Assembly: GCF_002278075.1 (NCBI RefSeq)
Contig: NZ_CP022989.1
Location: 744,001-808,000, forward strand
Length of the DNA: 64,000 nucleotides
DNA from: Paraburkholderia aromaticivorans
GTDB lineage: Bacteria > Pseudomonadota > Gammaproteobacteria > Burkholderiales > Burkholderiaceae
Direction: 5' to 3'
In this document: positions 50,216 to 58,340 of the stretch, one piece after another
How the letters are laid out: each line of letters opens with the position of its first letter
Position numbering within the stretch: the first letter of the stretch is position 1
The notes under the pieces: model-generated
Seen by the model: the letters and a program-made list of their open reading frames with translations, nothing else
Database searches by the model: none
What the model was told of the DNA's origin: nothing
Program-made: the position numbers and the translations under genes

Positions 50216-50509
50216 CTATGGCGTGTCACTCTTCTTCGCCACAGTCTCCAACTCCTGGCGCACCTGCGCCAGCAGCTGATCGACCTGCTGCAGGTCGTCG
50301 CCGGCATAGGCCAGCGTCAGCAGCGTGAGCGGGTGCACCTCCATGACCTCGCACAGCTCGGCCAGCTTGTTCAAGGTGGGGCTTTTGAGGTCGCGTTCCA
50401 GCGTGCTCATGTAGGTGCGGCTGGACACGTCCGAGAACGCTTCCTGGCTCAAACCACGTGCTTTCCTGATGGTCTTTAGTGCCTCCGACAATGTATGTTT
50501 CGCTGCCAA
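50216..50509 (-). CDS. XRE-family HTH regulator
   Basis: A 97-residue protein with the HTH_3 domain at residues about 8-62 (SEALKTIRKARGLSQEAFSD, then TYMSTLERDLKSPTLNKLAE), a classical XRE arrangement with conserved SQE and SPTL. The remaining helix is acidic. A palindrome and promoter lie immediately upstream, so it probably regulates itself and the rightward genes. Confidence 0.9.
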   Translation of the reverse strand: MAAKHTLSEALKTIRKARGLSQEAFSDVSSRTYMSTLERDLKSPTLNKLAELCEVMEVHPLTLLTLAYAGDDLQQVDQLLAQVRQELETVAKKSDTP

Positions 50510-50544
50510 CCCTGGATCTCCGCAAAATCCAAGATGACATCCGA

Positions 50545-50579
50545 TTGAGCCCTATAGGGCTACAATCTATAGTGTTCAA
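50545..50579. promoter_or_regulatory. Overlapping divergent promoters with a 14-bp palindromic operator
   Basis: The perfect palindrome AGCCCTATAGGGCT is at 50548-50561. Leftward: -35 TTGAAC (50574-50579), 17-base spacer, -10 TATAGG (50551-50556), reading into the XRE gene. Rightward: -35 TTGAGC (50545-50550), 17-base spacer, -10 TATAGT (50568-50573), reading toward the second DUF2958 gene. The palindrome covers the leftward -10 and abuts the rightward -35, so its occupant would control both. Inference. Confidence 0.65.
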
Positions 50580-50732
50580 CTATGCCCGCCTGCCGCTTTC
50601 GTGCTTTTACGGAAATCCGTATCTGCAGCTTCTCACAGAAGCACAAAACCGCATCCGTGCCTTTCCACAAACCCGCCGATGCGGTTTTGCGCTTTCACGC
50701 TTCGGCGGTTTTGTGCGAATGAGGTGACGCCC

Positions 50733-51080
50733 ATGAACCAACTCATGACCGAGGACGAGCGCAAGCAACTGCTGGAACACGGCCGGGTCCGGGCCGCTGG
50801 CCGGGCCATCGACCCGCTGCCCGTGGTGCGGTTGTTCACGCCGGACGCACACGCCACTTGGCTGCTGGTGTCGCTTGACCCCGCTGACGGCGATACGGCC
50901 CATGGCCTGATCGACTTGGGGATCAGCATGCCTGAGCTGGGCGAGATCAAGCTGTCCGACCTCGCATCCATCGTCGGGCCGAGCAAACAGCCCGTGATGC
51001 GAGATCGGTATTTCCGGGCGGTGCGCCCGTTGTCGGAGTACCTGCGGCTGGCCCAGGAGAACGGTTCCGTCCTCGATTGA
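50733..51080 (+). CDS. DUF2958 protein, copy 2
   Basis: A 115-residue DUF2958 protein starting MNQLMTEDERKQLLEHGRV, with GAGGTGACG upstream. It shares PVVRLFTPDAHATWLL and the GLIDLGISMPELGEIKLSDL core with copy 1 (42766-43116), a clear paralog with many differences. It is the first gene of the rightward promoter. Function unknown. Confidence 0.85.
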   Translation: MNQLMTEDERKQLLEHGRVRAAGRAIDPLPVVRLFTPDAHATWLLVSLDPADGDTAHGLIDLGISMPELGEIKLSDLASIVGPSKQPVMRDRYFRAVRPLSEYLRLAQENGSVLD

Positions 51081-51421
51081 GCCGTTCGCGCCACGGCCAA
51101 GCCGGGCGCATTGAGGCTATTTCGGTCTTGCTCCAGACCCGTCAGGTCTTAATCCGCACTGTTGCACCAAACCAGTGCCACCCTGACGCAAACGGTCATG
51201 ACGCCAGCCGTGCCATCGGGCACGGTGGATAGCGCAGGAGGCCGCATTTCCTCGCGCGCCACCGTCGCATTCAGACGATCCGCGCAATCCATCGGATGCT
51301 TTTCGTCTTGACACGCAAGTTACTAATCTACCAGCTTATTCACGATTGGATGCTAGTTCGATGCGGTGACGTTGGCGTGTGAAACCAGTGACGGCCGTCC
51401 TGCTCTACGGGAGCTTGCGTC
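51081..51421. other. Gene-free region upstream of DUF2285
   Basis: About 340 bases with no gene supported. A TTGACA hexamer lies at 51308-51313, but no -10 box follows at 16-18 bases. Confidence 0.5.
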
Positions 51422-52180
51422 ATGGCCGAACCGCACCACCTCGCGCACTGGTATCCGACCGCCGCCTACCTCTACGTCCTGTGTCTGGACACGCTCGCAC
51501 TGGCCTGGGAGTACCTGCGCCGCCATCCCGACTACCGGATCGACTGGCTGCGCCGTGCGCGCTGCCCCGATGCCGCGCATCGCTGGGGCTTGCGTCTGCT
51601 GGAAGACCCGGACGTGGATGCGCGTGACGCGCATCCGGCCTGGCTTCCCGGCCATGGGGCCGTGGTGCAGCTTCACCCCGATGCCGATCCGCCTCCGGAT
51701 GCCACCGCCTTCGCGTTCTGGCGCATCCCCGGCCACAAGCAGTTGCTGCACGACGGCAAGGGTCTGGCGCTGATCGCGCGCAGCCCCAGCCTTTGCCAGC
51801 GCTATGCGCTGGCGCCTGGCCTGGAGGACGGCATGGCCGTGGCCCATGCCTATCGTGGCCGTCACGCCGCCCCTGCGGCCCCTATGCCTGGTACGCCTGC
51901 GTCAATGGCTCGGCCCAGGCCACCGCCTGCGGCGCTGCTGGAGCTACACACCCTGCAGGCGCTCGACGCCACCCTGGCGGGCGCGTCCTTGCGCGACGTC
52001 GCCGAGGGCTTGTTCGGTGCGGACGCCGCAGCCGGCTGGTACAGCGACGGCGGCCTGCGCTCCAAGGTGCGCCGCCTGGTGCGGCGCGGCGATGCGTTGA
52101 TGCGCGGCGGCTATCGCCGCCTAGCACAACTGCCGCCGCTTGAGAAGGGTCGTTTTGAAGAGAGCGCAAAACGACCCTGA
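51422..52180 (+). CDS. DUF2285 (transcriptional regulator-like) protein
   Basis: A 252-residue protein of the DUF6499/DUF2285 type. The N-terminal domain has HWYPTAAYLYVLCLDTLALAW and WEYLRRHPDYRIDWLRRA; the C-terminal DUF2285 domain (about residues 170-235) has LLELHTLQALDATLAGASLR and SKVRRLVRRGDALMRGGYRR, an HTH-like region. Members are thought to be transcriptional activators of conjugation genes. Typical Tn4371 backbone gene before the HTH/RepA pair. Confidence 0.88.
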   Translation: MAEPHHLAHWYPTAAYLYVLCLDTLALAWEYLRRHPDYRIDWLRRARCPDAAHRWGLRLLEDPDVDARDAHPAWLPGHGAVVQLHPDADPPPDATAFAFWRIPGHKQLLHDGKGLALIARSPSLCQRYALAPGLEDGMAVAHAYRGRHAAPAAPMPGTPASMARPRPPPAALLELHTLQALDATLAGASLRDVAEGLFGADAAAGWYSDGGLRSKVRRLVRRGDALMRGGYRRLAQLPPLEKGRFEESAKRP

Positions 52181-52263
52181 GCAGGAGGGCTTCGTTTTCT
52201 GAGACTGCCTTCATCCGGTTGCGCTGTGTGGCCGGAGCCCTGCAACCGATGGAGGTTCTCACC

Positions 52264-52545
52264 ATGCGTCCTGCTCCCTTGCGGCCTGCCGCTACTGTCT
52301 CGACCGCTGCCGCGCAGCCCCAACGCTATCTCACCAACGACGAAGCCGCCGAGTACCTGCGCCTGTCGCCGCGCACGCTGGAAAAGCAGCGCGTGCTGGG
52401 AGGCGGTCCCAAGTTCCGCAAGTTCGGCCGCCGCGTGATGTACGCCGTGGTCGACCTCGATGCCTGGGCCGCCGAGCGCAGCTTCGAGAGCACGTCCGAG
52501 CCCGAGTACGCCGAGCAGCATTCGGCGGACAGCCGTGCGCGCTGA
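52264..52545 (+). CDS. AlpA/MerR-like HTH (excisionase-type) protein
   Basis: A 93-residue protein starting MRPAPLRPAATV with GGAGG upstream. The HTH_17-type motif is YLTNDEAAEYLRLSPRTLEK followed by GGGPKFRKFGRRVMYAVVDL, the excisionase/AlpA fold. It may be the recombination directionality factor of the element or a repA regulator. It lies immediately upstream of repA. Confidence 0.85.
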   Translation: MRPAPLRPAATVSTAAAQPQRYLTNDEAAEYLRLSPRTLEKQRVLGGGPKFRKFGRRVMYAVVDLDAWAAERSFESTSEPEYAEQHSADSRAR

Positions 52546-52571
52546 TCGCTGGCGCGCGGGTGGCCTTCGCC

Positions 52572-53429
52572 ATGTCCAGCCCCGCGCTGCCCATGCGGCA
52601 GCGACCGATGCAAGAGCGCGAACAGCTCGATCTGTTCCGCGCCTTGCCGGGCGACATGGCGCCGCGCGACAGCCAGGACTTGATGGCCTTTCCGTTCTTC
52701 TCGCTGGCGAAGTCGCGGCGCACGGCGCCGATCGACTTCCGCGCCAGCGGCATCACGATCCGCGTGGAGGGCACGCAGGAGCATGGCATCGCCACGATTT
52801 GGGATGCGGACATCCTGATCTGGGCTGCAAGCCAGATTGTGGAAGCCCGCGATGCGGGCTTGCGCCCGTCGCGGCTGATGCAGGCCACGCCCTACGAGAT
52901 CCTGCGCTTCATCGGGCGCGGTACGTCGCTGCGCGACTACCAGCGCCTCAAGGCGGCCTTGGATCGGCTGCAGTCCACGACCGTGGCCACGTCGATCCGC
53001 GAGACGACCGGGCGGCGCCTGCATCGCTTCTCATGGATCAACGAGTGGAAGGAACTGGCCGATGCCAAGGGCACCCCCTTGGGGCTGGAACTGATCCTGC
53101 CGGACTGGTTCTATGCGGGCGTGCTCGATGCTGCCCTCGTGTTGACCATCGACCCGGCGTATTTCCGGCTGACGGGCGGGATCGAGCGATGGCTGTACCG
53201 CCTGGTGCGCAAGCACGGCGGGCGACAGCCTGGCGGCTGGCAGTTCGACTTCCAGCACCTGTACCGCAAGTCGGGCAGCGTGGCGCGGTACTACGACTTC
53301 GCCGCCGACCTGCGCGCACTGGTGGTGCGGCAAGCCTTGCCTGGCTACCAGTTGGGCATCGAGTACGTCTCGGGCATTGCCTCGCCGCTGCTGACGTTCC
53401 GGCCCGTGCCGTCCACGGCACGGGGATAA
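52572..53429 (+). CDS. repA: Replication initiator RepA-like protein
   Basis: A 285-residue protein of the RPA/replication-initiator family, with the typical SQDLMAFPFFSLAKSRRTAP and LRDYQRLKAALDRLQSTTVA, and a winged-helix-like core. An in-frame GTG at 52560 is an alternative start. It is followed by three 17-bp iteron-like repeats and an AT-richer stretch. RepA and ParA in these elements suggest the excised circle can replicate or partition. Confidence 0.9.
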   Translation: MSSPALPMRQRPMQEREQLDLFRALPGDMAPRDSQDLMAFPFFSLAKSRRTAPIDFRASGITIRVEGTQEHGIATIWDADILIWAASQIVEARDAGLRPSRLMQATPYEILRFIGRGTSLRDYQRLKAALDRLQSTTVATSIRETTGRRLHRFSWINEWKELADAKGTPLGLELILPDWFYAGVLDAALVLTIDPAYFRLTGGIERWLYRLVRKHGGRQPGGWQFDFQHLYRKSGSVARYYDFAADLRALVVRQALPGYQLGIEYVSGIASPLLTFRPVPSTARG

Positions 53430-53591
53430 CTGCTGCGCAGCCTGTGGACGGACTCGTGCTATCAGGCAACAGAGGTATCGTGCTATCAGGCAACGAATCC
53501 TCGTGCTATCAGGCAACAAAACCGGCCGCAAAGCTAATACTGGCGCGGGTTTCGGCCTCTCCTAACTTCCCTAACTTAAATACTCTAACTG
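53430..53591. other. Candidate origin of replication of the element
   Basis: Immediately downstream of repA: a DnaA-box-like TGTGGACG near 53443 (imperfect), three perfect 17-bp direct repeats (listed separately), then an AT-richer stretch with CTAACT repeated three times at 53562, 53571 and 53585. This combination is that of an iteron plasmid origin. Function inferred. Confidence 0.55.
53454..53517 (+). repeat. Three 17-bp direct repeats (iteron-like)
   Basis: TCGTGCTATCAGGCAAC occurs without mismatch at 53454-53470, 53478-53494 and 53501-53517. The start-to-start distances are 24 and 23 bases, about two helical turns. They lie between repA and parA. Confidence 0.9.
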
Positions 53592-53682
53592 GTAGTAGCA
53601 GCGCCGCGCCTCGGTGGACAACCGCCACAGGACGCGAAGCGCAGCGGCAACAGGCGGGCTTTCCGACACGGAGGGTCCGGTC

Positions 53683-54321
53683 ATGATCGTCGCGCTGCTC
53701 AACCAGAAAGGCGGCGTGGGCAAGACCACGCTCGCCACCCACATCGCCGGCGAGCTGGCGATGCGCGGGCAGTCGGTCATCCTGCTGGATGCCGATCCAC
53801 AGGGCTCCGCGCTGGACTGGACACAGCGCCGCAGCCAGCAAGGTTTGCCAAGGCTATTTAGCGCCGTGGGCCTCGCACGCGAAACGCTGCACCAGGAAGC
53901 GCCAGAACTCGCCAGGCGGGCCGATCACGTCGTCATCGACGGGCCACCCAGGATCGCTGCCTTGGCGCGCTCCGCGCTGCTGGCGGCCGAGCGGGTGCTG
54001 ATCCCGGTGCAGCCCAGCCCCTACGACCTGTGGGCCAGCGCCGAGATGGTGGCGCTGATCCGTGAGGCGCAGGTGTTCCGGCCTGCGCTGCGCGCGGCCT
54101 TCGTCATCAACCGGCGCGTGAGCACCACCGTGATCGGACGCGAGGCCCGCGGCGCGCTGGCCGAGCAGCCGCTTCCTGCGCTGCGCGCGGAAGTGCATCA
54201 GCGCATCGTGTTTGCCGACAGCGTGGCCGCCGGCCGGCTTGCACGCGAGACGGCGCCAGACAGCGCCGCCGCGCGCGAAATCACCGCGCTGGTCGATGAA
54301 CTGCTGCGGTGGCCGTCATGA
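53683..54321 (+). CDS. parA: ParA-family partition ATPase
   Basis: A 212-residue ParA/MinD-type ATPase starting MIVALLNQKGGVGKTTLATH with the deviant Walker A (residues 9-16), Walker B-like LLDADPQGSALD and HVVIDGPP. GGAGGG lies upstream. It lacks an N-terminal HTH, so it is the small ParA class. It overlaps the next gene by ATGA. Confidence 0.95.
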   Translation: MIVALLNQKGGVGKTTLATHIAGELAMRGQSVILLDADPQGSALDWTQRRSQQGLPRLFSAVGLARETLHQEAPELARRADHVVIDGPPRIAALARSALLAAERVLIPVQPSPYDLWASAEMVALIREAQVFRPALRAAFVINRRVSTTVIGREARGALAEQPLPALRAEVHQRIVFADSVAAGRLARETAPDSAAAREITALVDELLRWPS

Positions 54322-54581
54322 GCACTCCTGCCAGCAAGCGCACGGGCAAGCGCATCGGCATCGGCGCTCGCCCGCCCGCGAATCCGCACGCCGAGGCGTG
54401 GATTCGCCAGGGCAGTGCCGATGACCTCCAGAAAGGCGACCTCTACACGGCCCGCCTGACCCTCGACATCACGCCCGCCATGCGGGCGCGCATCAAGGTA
54501 TCGGCCTTCACGCAAGGCGTGACGGTGGCCGATCTGTTGCGCGCGCTGCTGGAGCGGGAATTCCCGGAGAAGTCCTCATGA
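54318..54581 (+). CDS. Ribbon-helix-helix protein, ParB/ParG-like
   Basis: An 87-residue protein with a basic flexible N-terminus (about 1-40) and a ribbon-helix-helix fold at the C-terminus (YTARLTLDITPAMRARIKVS, then AFTQGVTVADLLRALLEREF). Its place after a small ParA and its size match ParG-type centromere-binding proteins. It is coupled to both neighbours by ATGA overlaps. Confidence 0.8.
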   Translation: MSTPASKRTGKRIGIGARPPANPHAEAWIRQGSADDLQKGDLYTARLTLDITPAMRARIKVSAFTQGVTVADLLRALLEREFPEKSS

Positions 54582-55102
54582 ACACACCCGCCTCGACGGC
54601 TTCGGCACCGCCGTCCATCCCGCCTGTCGGCGTGGCCGACGGCGTACCGCTGACGCGCGTTGCGCTCGCATACATCGACCAACGCTTCGACCTCTACCTG
54701 CGCTTCGGTGATCCTGCCCGCATCATCCGGTTCGACCGCTGGCGCCGCTGCGCGGTGTTCACGCCGAATGCGGTTCTCTGCCGCATCCGCTGGCAGGCCA
54801 ACGACTACGGCACGATCCGCTGGCAGCTCATGGTGATGCAGGCGTGCATGCCGATGGATGGCGCGCAGCGCATCTCCGGCGTGCAACCCGGCGCGCGCCT
54901 CTTGCTGCACGCCGAGGGTGAGCAATCGGTGCGTGCCGTGCTGGCGCGCATCGACGCCATCGAGGCGCTGGGCATCACGCCTGTCGGCGTCTCGCCCGCG
55001 TACTGGCGCACGCTCGCCAACCGGCTCGCAGCGCACTTGCCGCTGCACGAATACACCGCCGAGCGGCACGCCGCCTGGCTGGCCGGGAGGGCGCTGCCAT
55101 GA
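54578..55102 (+). CDS. DUF2840 family protein
   Basis: A 174-residue protein starting MNTPASTASAPPSIPPVGVA. It has the DUF2840 segment LAYIDQRFDLYLRFGDPARI and WRRCAVFTPNAVLCRIRWQA. A conserved Tn4371 gene between the partition genes and traF, function unknown. It overlaps both neighbours by ATGA. Confidence 0.85.
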   Translation: MNTPASTASAPPSIPPVGVADGVPLTRVALAYIDQRFDLYLRFGDPARIIRFDRWRRCAVFTPNAVLCRIRWQANDYGTIRWQLMVMQACMPMDGAQRISGVQPGARLLLHAEGEQSVRAVLARIDAIEALGITPVGVSPAYWRTLANRLAAHLPLHEYTAERHAAWLAGRALP

Positions 55103-55686
55103 CCGCAGTTTCCACTTCCGGCACCGCGCCGCACCCTCGCTTGCGCGTGCGCGCTCGCCTCGTGCTGGCGGGCCTGTCCGCCTGCGGCCTCGCTGCGCTG
55201 GCCTGGGCGTCCTTCGTGCATCCGCTGCCACGCCTGACCTACAACCCGTCCGACAGCGTGGAGGTCGGCTGGTATCGCATCGATCCGCTCGACCATCGCA
55301 CCAGCTCGCCACCACGTCCGTTGTCGGTAGGCAGCATCGTGCTGGTGCCGCTGCCTGCCGAGGCTGCCGCGCTCGCTGCGCAGCGCGGCTACCTGCCGAC
55401 GCGCATTCCTCTGCTCAAGCGCGTGGGCGCGGTGGCGCCGCAAGAGGTGTGCATCGCTGACGGCAAAGTCCGCATCGACGGCGTGCCTTCAGCCGCCGTG
55501 CTGTCTGCCGATCGCTGGGGCCGGCCGCTGCCATCCCGGCAGCAATGCCACCGCTTGCGGCATGGCGAGCTGTTCCTCCTCAGCGTGACCAATCCGGCGT
55601 CGTTCGATAGCCGGTATTTCGGGCCGGTCAGCGCAGCTTCCGTGATCGGCGTTGCGCGCCCCGTCTGGCTGGAGTCGCGCCCATGA
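55099..55686 (+). CDS. traF: Conjugative transfer signal peptidase TraF
   Basis: A 195-residue S26-family peptidase that in RP4 matures and cyclises the pilin TrbC. It has one N-terminal membrane helix (about 20-40), the serine motif YNPSDSVEVGWYRI (candidate nucleophile S53) and the lysine region IPLLKRVGAV (K106). It overlaps the neighbours by ATGA. Confidence 0.9.
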   Translation: MTAVSTSGTAPHPRLRVRARLVLAGLSACGLAALAWASFVHPLPRLTYNPSDSVEVGWYRIDPLDHRTSSPPRPLSVGSIVLVPLPAEAAALAAQRGYLPTRIPLLKRVGAVAPQEVCIADGKVRIDGVPSAAVLSADRWGRPLPSRQQCHRLRHGELFLLSVTNPASFDSRYFGPVSAASVIGVARPVWLESRP

Positions 55687-56138
55687 TGGCCACCGATTCG
55701 CTGCGCATCATCGTGCTATCGGGCGTGTCGTTCTGCTGGCCGTTGTCATGTCGTCGCGCGTGCAGTGCGAGCGCATCCGCGCTGCACTTCGCGCTGCCTC
55801 CGGCGCAGCCGTCCCACGTGCAGGCGTCTTGCCTCGAACACGGCTGGCCTGCGGCCATTGCCGTGTTCGCCGGTGCGCTGGCTGCTGGTGCAGCCTTGCC
55901 ACCGGGCCGCAGTTGCCGGGATCGAGAACCTGGGGGACAGGGGGAGGCAAATGCGGAAGGCAAGACAAAAGGACGCGGCACCGGGCCGCGTCGAAAGCCA
56001 GTCTGCACGTGGGGGTGGCGCGGCACGGAGCGGCTTCGCCGCCGTGCCGCGTATGGCGCGAGGCCCGCGCCAATGCAGGCATGTCCGCGTGCTTCGCACG
56101 ACAGGACACGCCAGAGCTTGCAGGGAGCACAGCCATGA
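55683..56138 (+). CDS. Hypothetical protein between traF and relaxase, possibly degenerate
   Basis: A 151-codon frame whose start overlaps the traF stop and whose stop overlaps the relaxase start, each by ATGA. The translation begins with a hydrophobic, Cys-rich signal-like stretch (residues about 8-75) but continues as a low-complexity Arg/Gly/Pro-rich chain with no known domain. In related elements I would expect a lytic-transglycosylase gene at this position, so it may be a decayed remnant or a real element-specific protein. Confidence 0.45.
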   Translation: MMATDSLRIIVLSGVSFCWPLSCRRACSASASALHFALPPAQPSHVQASCLEHGWPAAIAVFAGALAAGAALPPGRSCRDREPGGQGEANAEGKTKGRGTGPRRKPVCTWGWRGTERLRRRAAYGARPAPMQACPRASHDRTRQSLQGAQP

Positions 56139-58138
56139 GCGACCGCCGCGATGACGATTTCCGCGTGCACCCGAACCCTCCAAAGGCCCCGAAGAACCGG
56201 GGCAAGGGCCAGGGGCAGAGCTTCGTTTCCAAGGTGCTCAAGCAGACGGGCAAGGCCAGCAGCGGCAAGTCCACGGTGCGCCGTCCTGGCTCGGCGGGCG
56301 GCACCGGCCAACGGCCCGGATCGCGCCTGGGGCGCGGCCATACGGCGGCGCGCTTTGCGGGCGCGAAGCTGACGCCGATGTCCCGGCGCGTGACCATCAA
56401 GACGCTGCTGGTGAATCACCAGCGGGCCAGCCCGCAGTCGCTTGCCAAGCACCTGCGCTACATCGAGCGCGATGGCGTGGGTCGCGACGGCGAGCCGGGC
56501 CAAGCCTATAGGCCGCAGACAGACATGGCCGACCTCGACGCCTTCAAGGAACGCTGCGCCGACGACCGGCACCATTTCCGCTTCATCCTCTCGCCCGAGG
56601 ATGGCGCGGAGCTGGAAGACCTGCGCACCTACACGCGGCACCTGATGCAGCGTATGGAGGCCGACCTGGGCACGGGCCTCGATTGGGTGGCCGTGAACCA
56701 CTGGAACACCGACAACCCGCACACGCACATCGTCGTGCGCGGGCGCGACGACACGGGCAAAGACCTCATCATCGCGGGCGACTACATCGCCGTTGGCTTC
56801 CGCCACCGCGCCGCCGAGCTGGCGACCGAATGGCTGGGGCCGCGCACCGAGCTGGAGATCCAGCAGACCTTGCAGCGCGAGGTGGAGCAAGAGCGGTGGA
56901 CGAGCCTGGATCGCACCCTCAAACGAGAAATGGGCGAGGCCGGCGGCGATGGCCTGGTGCATACCGAACGGCTCAACGAACCCCGCTTGCAGCGCCGGCG
57001 CCTGCTGCTGATCGGCCGCCTGCAACGCTTGCAGCGCCTGGGCCTGGCCGACGAGACGCGGCCGGGCACCTGGGCCGTCCATGCCGATGCAGAGAAGACC
57101 CTGTGCGCCCTGGGCGAGCGCGGCGACATCATCCGCACGATGCAGCGGGCCATGCGCGGCGAGCCGCGCGAGCTGGCGGTGTTCGAGCCGGGGGACGACG
57201 GCCGAACCATCCTCGGCCGCGTGGCCGCGAAGGGGCTGGCCGACGAGTTGCGCGACCGGGGCTATCTGGTCATAGACGGCGTGGACGGCAAGGCCCACTA
57301 CGTCGCGCTCAACGCCCGCGACGAGCTGGCGAACTATCCGACCGGGGCCGTAGTGGAGGTGAAGGGATCGGCCGATGTGCGCGCGGCCGACAGGAACATC
57401 GCCGCGCTGGCGAGCGATGGCTTGTACCGCACCGACCACCACCTCGCCATCGCGCAGGGCCAGGTCGTACCGGGCCGCGACCCGCAGGAAGTTGTGGCGG
57501 CCCATGTCCGCCGCCTGGAAGCTCTGCGCCGGGCGGGCATCGTGGAGCGTGTGGCGGAAGGGCTATGGAAGGTGCCGGGCGACCTGCCCGAGCAGGGCCA
57601 GCGCTACGACGCGCAACGCCTGGGCGGCGTGGCCGTGGAGCTGAAATCGCACCTGCCCATCGAGCGGCAGGCACGCGTGATCGGGGCCACCTGGCTCGAC
57701 CAGCAGTTGATCGGCGGCGGCTCGGGCCTGGGCGACCTGGGCTTTGGCGCGGAGGCCAAGCAGGCGATGCAGCAGCGCGCCGACTTCCTGGCCGAACAGG
57801 GGCTGGCCGAGCGGCGCGGGCAGCGTGTGATCCTGGCGCGCAACCTGCTGGGCATGCTGCGCAACCGGGAACTGGCGCAGGCCGCGAAGGACATTGCCGG
57901 CGAAACCGGCCTGGAGCATCGCCCGGTGGCCGACGGGCAGCGCGTGGCCGGCATCTACCGCCGCAGCGTCATGCTCGCCAGTGGGCGCTACGCGATGCTG
58001 GACGATGGCATAGGATTCAGCCTGGTGCCCTGGAAACCGGTAATTGAACAGCGCCTGGGGCAGCCGCTTGCGGCCATAGTGCGCGGTAGCGGGGTATGTT
58101 GGGAGATCGGGCGTAAACGCGGGCCTGCTATCGTTTGA
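56135..58138 (+). CDS. DUF3363 relaxase (VirD2/TraI-like)
   Basis: A 667-residue conjugative relaxase that would nick oriT and pilot the transferred strand. It starts at ATG 56135 with GGGAG upstream. The N-terminus is basic and flexible (about 1-85). The relaxase core has the three-His metal motif NHWNTDNPHTHIVVRG (H189, H196, H198) and the DRHHFRFILSPEDG segment. A DUF3363 region follows (about 260-660). It ends the ATGA-chained series from parA. traG should follow; instead the catabolic cassette begins. Confidence 0.92.
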   Translation: MSDRRDDDFRVHPNPPKAPKNRGKGQGQSFVSKVLKQTGKASSGKSTVRRPGSAGGTGQRPGSRLGRGHTAARFAGAKLTPMSRRVTIKTLLVNHQRASPQSLAKHLRYIERDGVGRDGEPGQAYRPQTDMADLDAFKERCADDRHHFRFILSPEDGAELEDLRTYTRHLMQRMEADLGTGLDWVAVNHWNTDNPHTHIVVRGRDDTGKDLIIAGDYIAVGFRHRAAELATEWLGPRTELEIQQTLQREVEQERWTSLDRTLKREMGEAGGDGLVHTERLNEPRLQRRRLLLIGRLQRLQRLGLADETRPGTWAVHADAEKTLCALGERGDIIRTMQRAMRGEPRELAVFEPGDDGRTILGRVAAKGLADELRDRGYLVIDGVDGKAHYVALNARDELANYPTGAVVEVKGSADVRAADRNIAALASDGLYRTDHHLAIAQGQVVPGRDPQEVVAAHVRRLEALRRAGIVERVAEGLWKVPGDLPEQGQRYDAQRLGGVAVELKSHLPIERQARVIGATWLDQQLIGGGSGLGDLGFGAEAKQAMQQRADFLAEQGLAERRGQRVILARNLLGMLRNRELAQAAKDIAGETGLEHRPVADGQRVAGIYRRSVMLASGRYAMLDDGIGFSLVPWKPVIEQRLGQPLAAIVRGSGVCWEIGRKRGPAIV

Positions 58139-58248
58139 GACGATGGACAAAACGTTTTTTTCCATTCGATACCGAAGGCCTGCAATGTTTCGATCAAGAA
58201 AGCATCGCACGCGCACGGGGCATCTGCTGGCTCTACACTTGATCAAAA

Positions 58249-58275
58249 TATTCGGCAAAAATTTGGCCGAATATA
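58249..58275. promoter_or_regulatory. 9-bp perfect inverted repeat in AT-rich junction
   Basis: ATATTCGGC and GCCGAATAT are separated by a 9-base loop (AAAAATTTG). It lies between the relaxase stop and the araC stop. Read leftward it is followed by TTTTGAT, so it may be a weak terminator for the regulator gene; otherwise a recombination or binding site at the cassette border. Confidence 0.5.
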
Positions 58276-58340
58276 GTTCAGTCGCACGAACTTTTCTGGT
58301 GTGTCATCAAGCATATCCTTCACATTCCAAGAGCCATCAA

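Noticed and set aside
51308..51336. Promoter beginning at TTGACA in the gap before DUF2285
   Set aside because: The -35 is perfect, but no TATAAT-like hexamer occurs at 16-18 bases.
55687..56134. Definite oriT
   Set aside because: The region is a plausible place for the nick site next to the relaxase, but I saw no convincing inverted repeat or nic motif.
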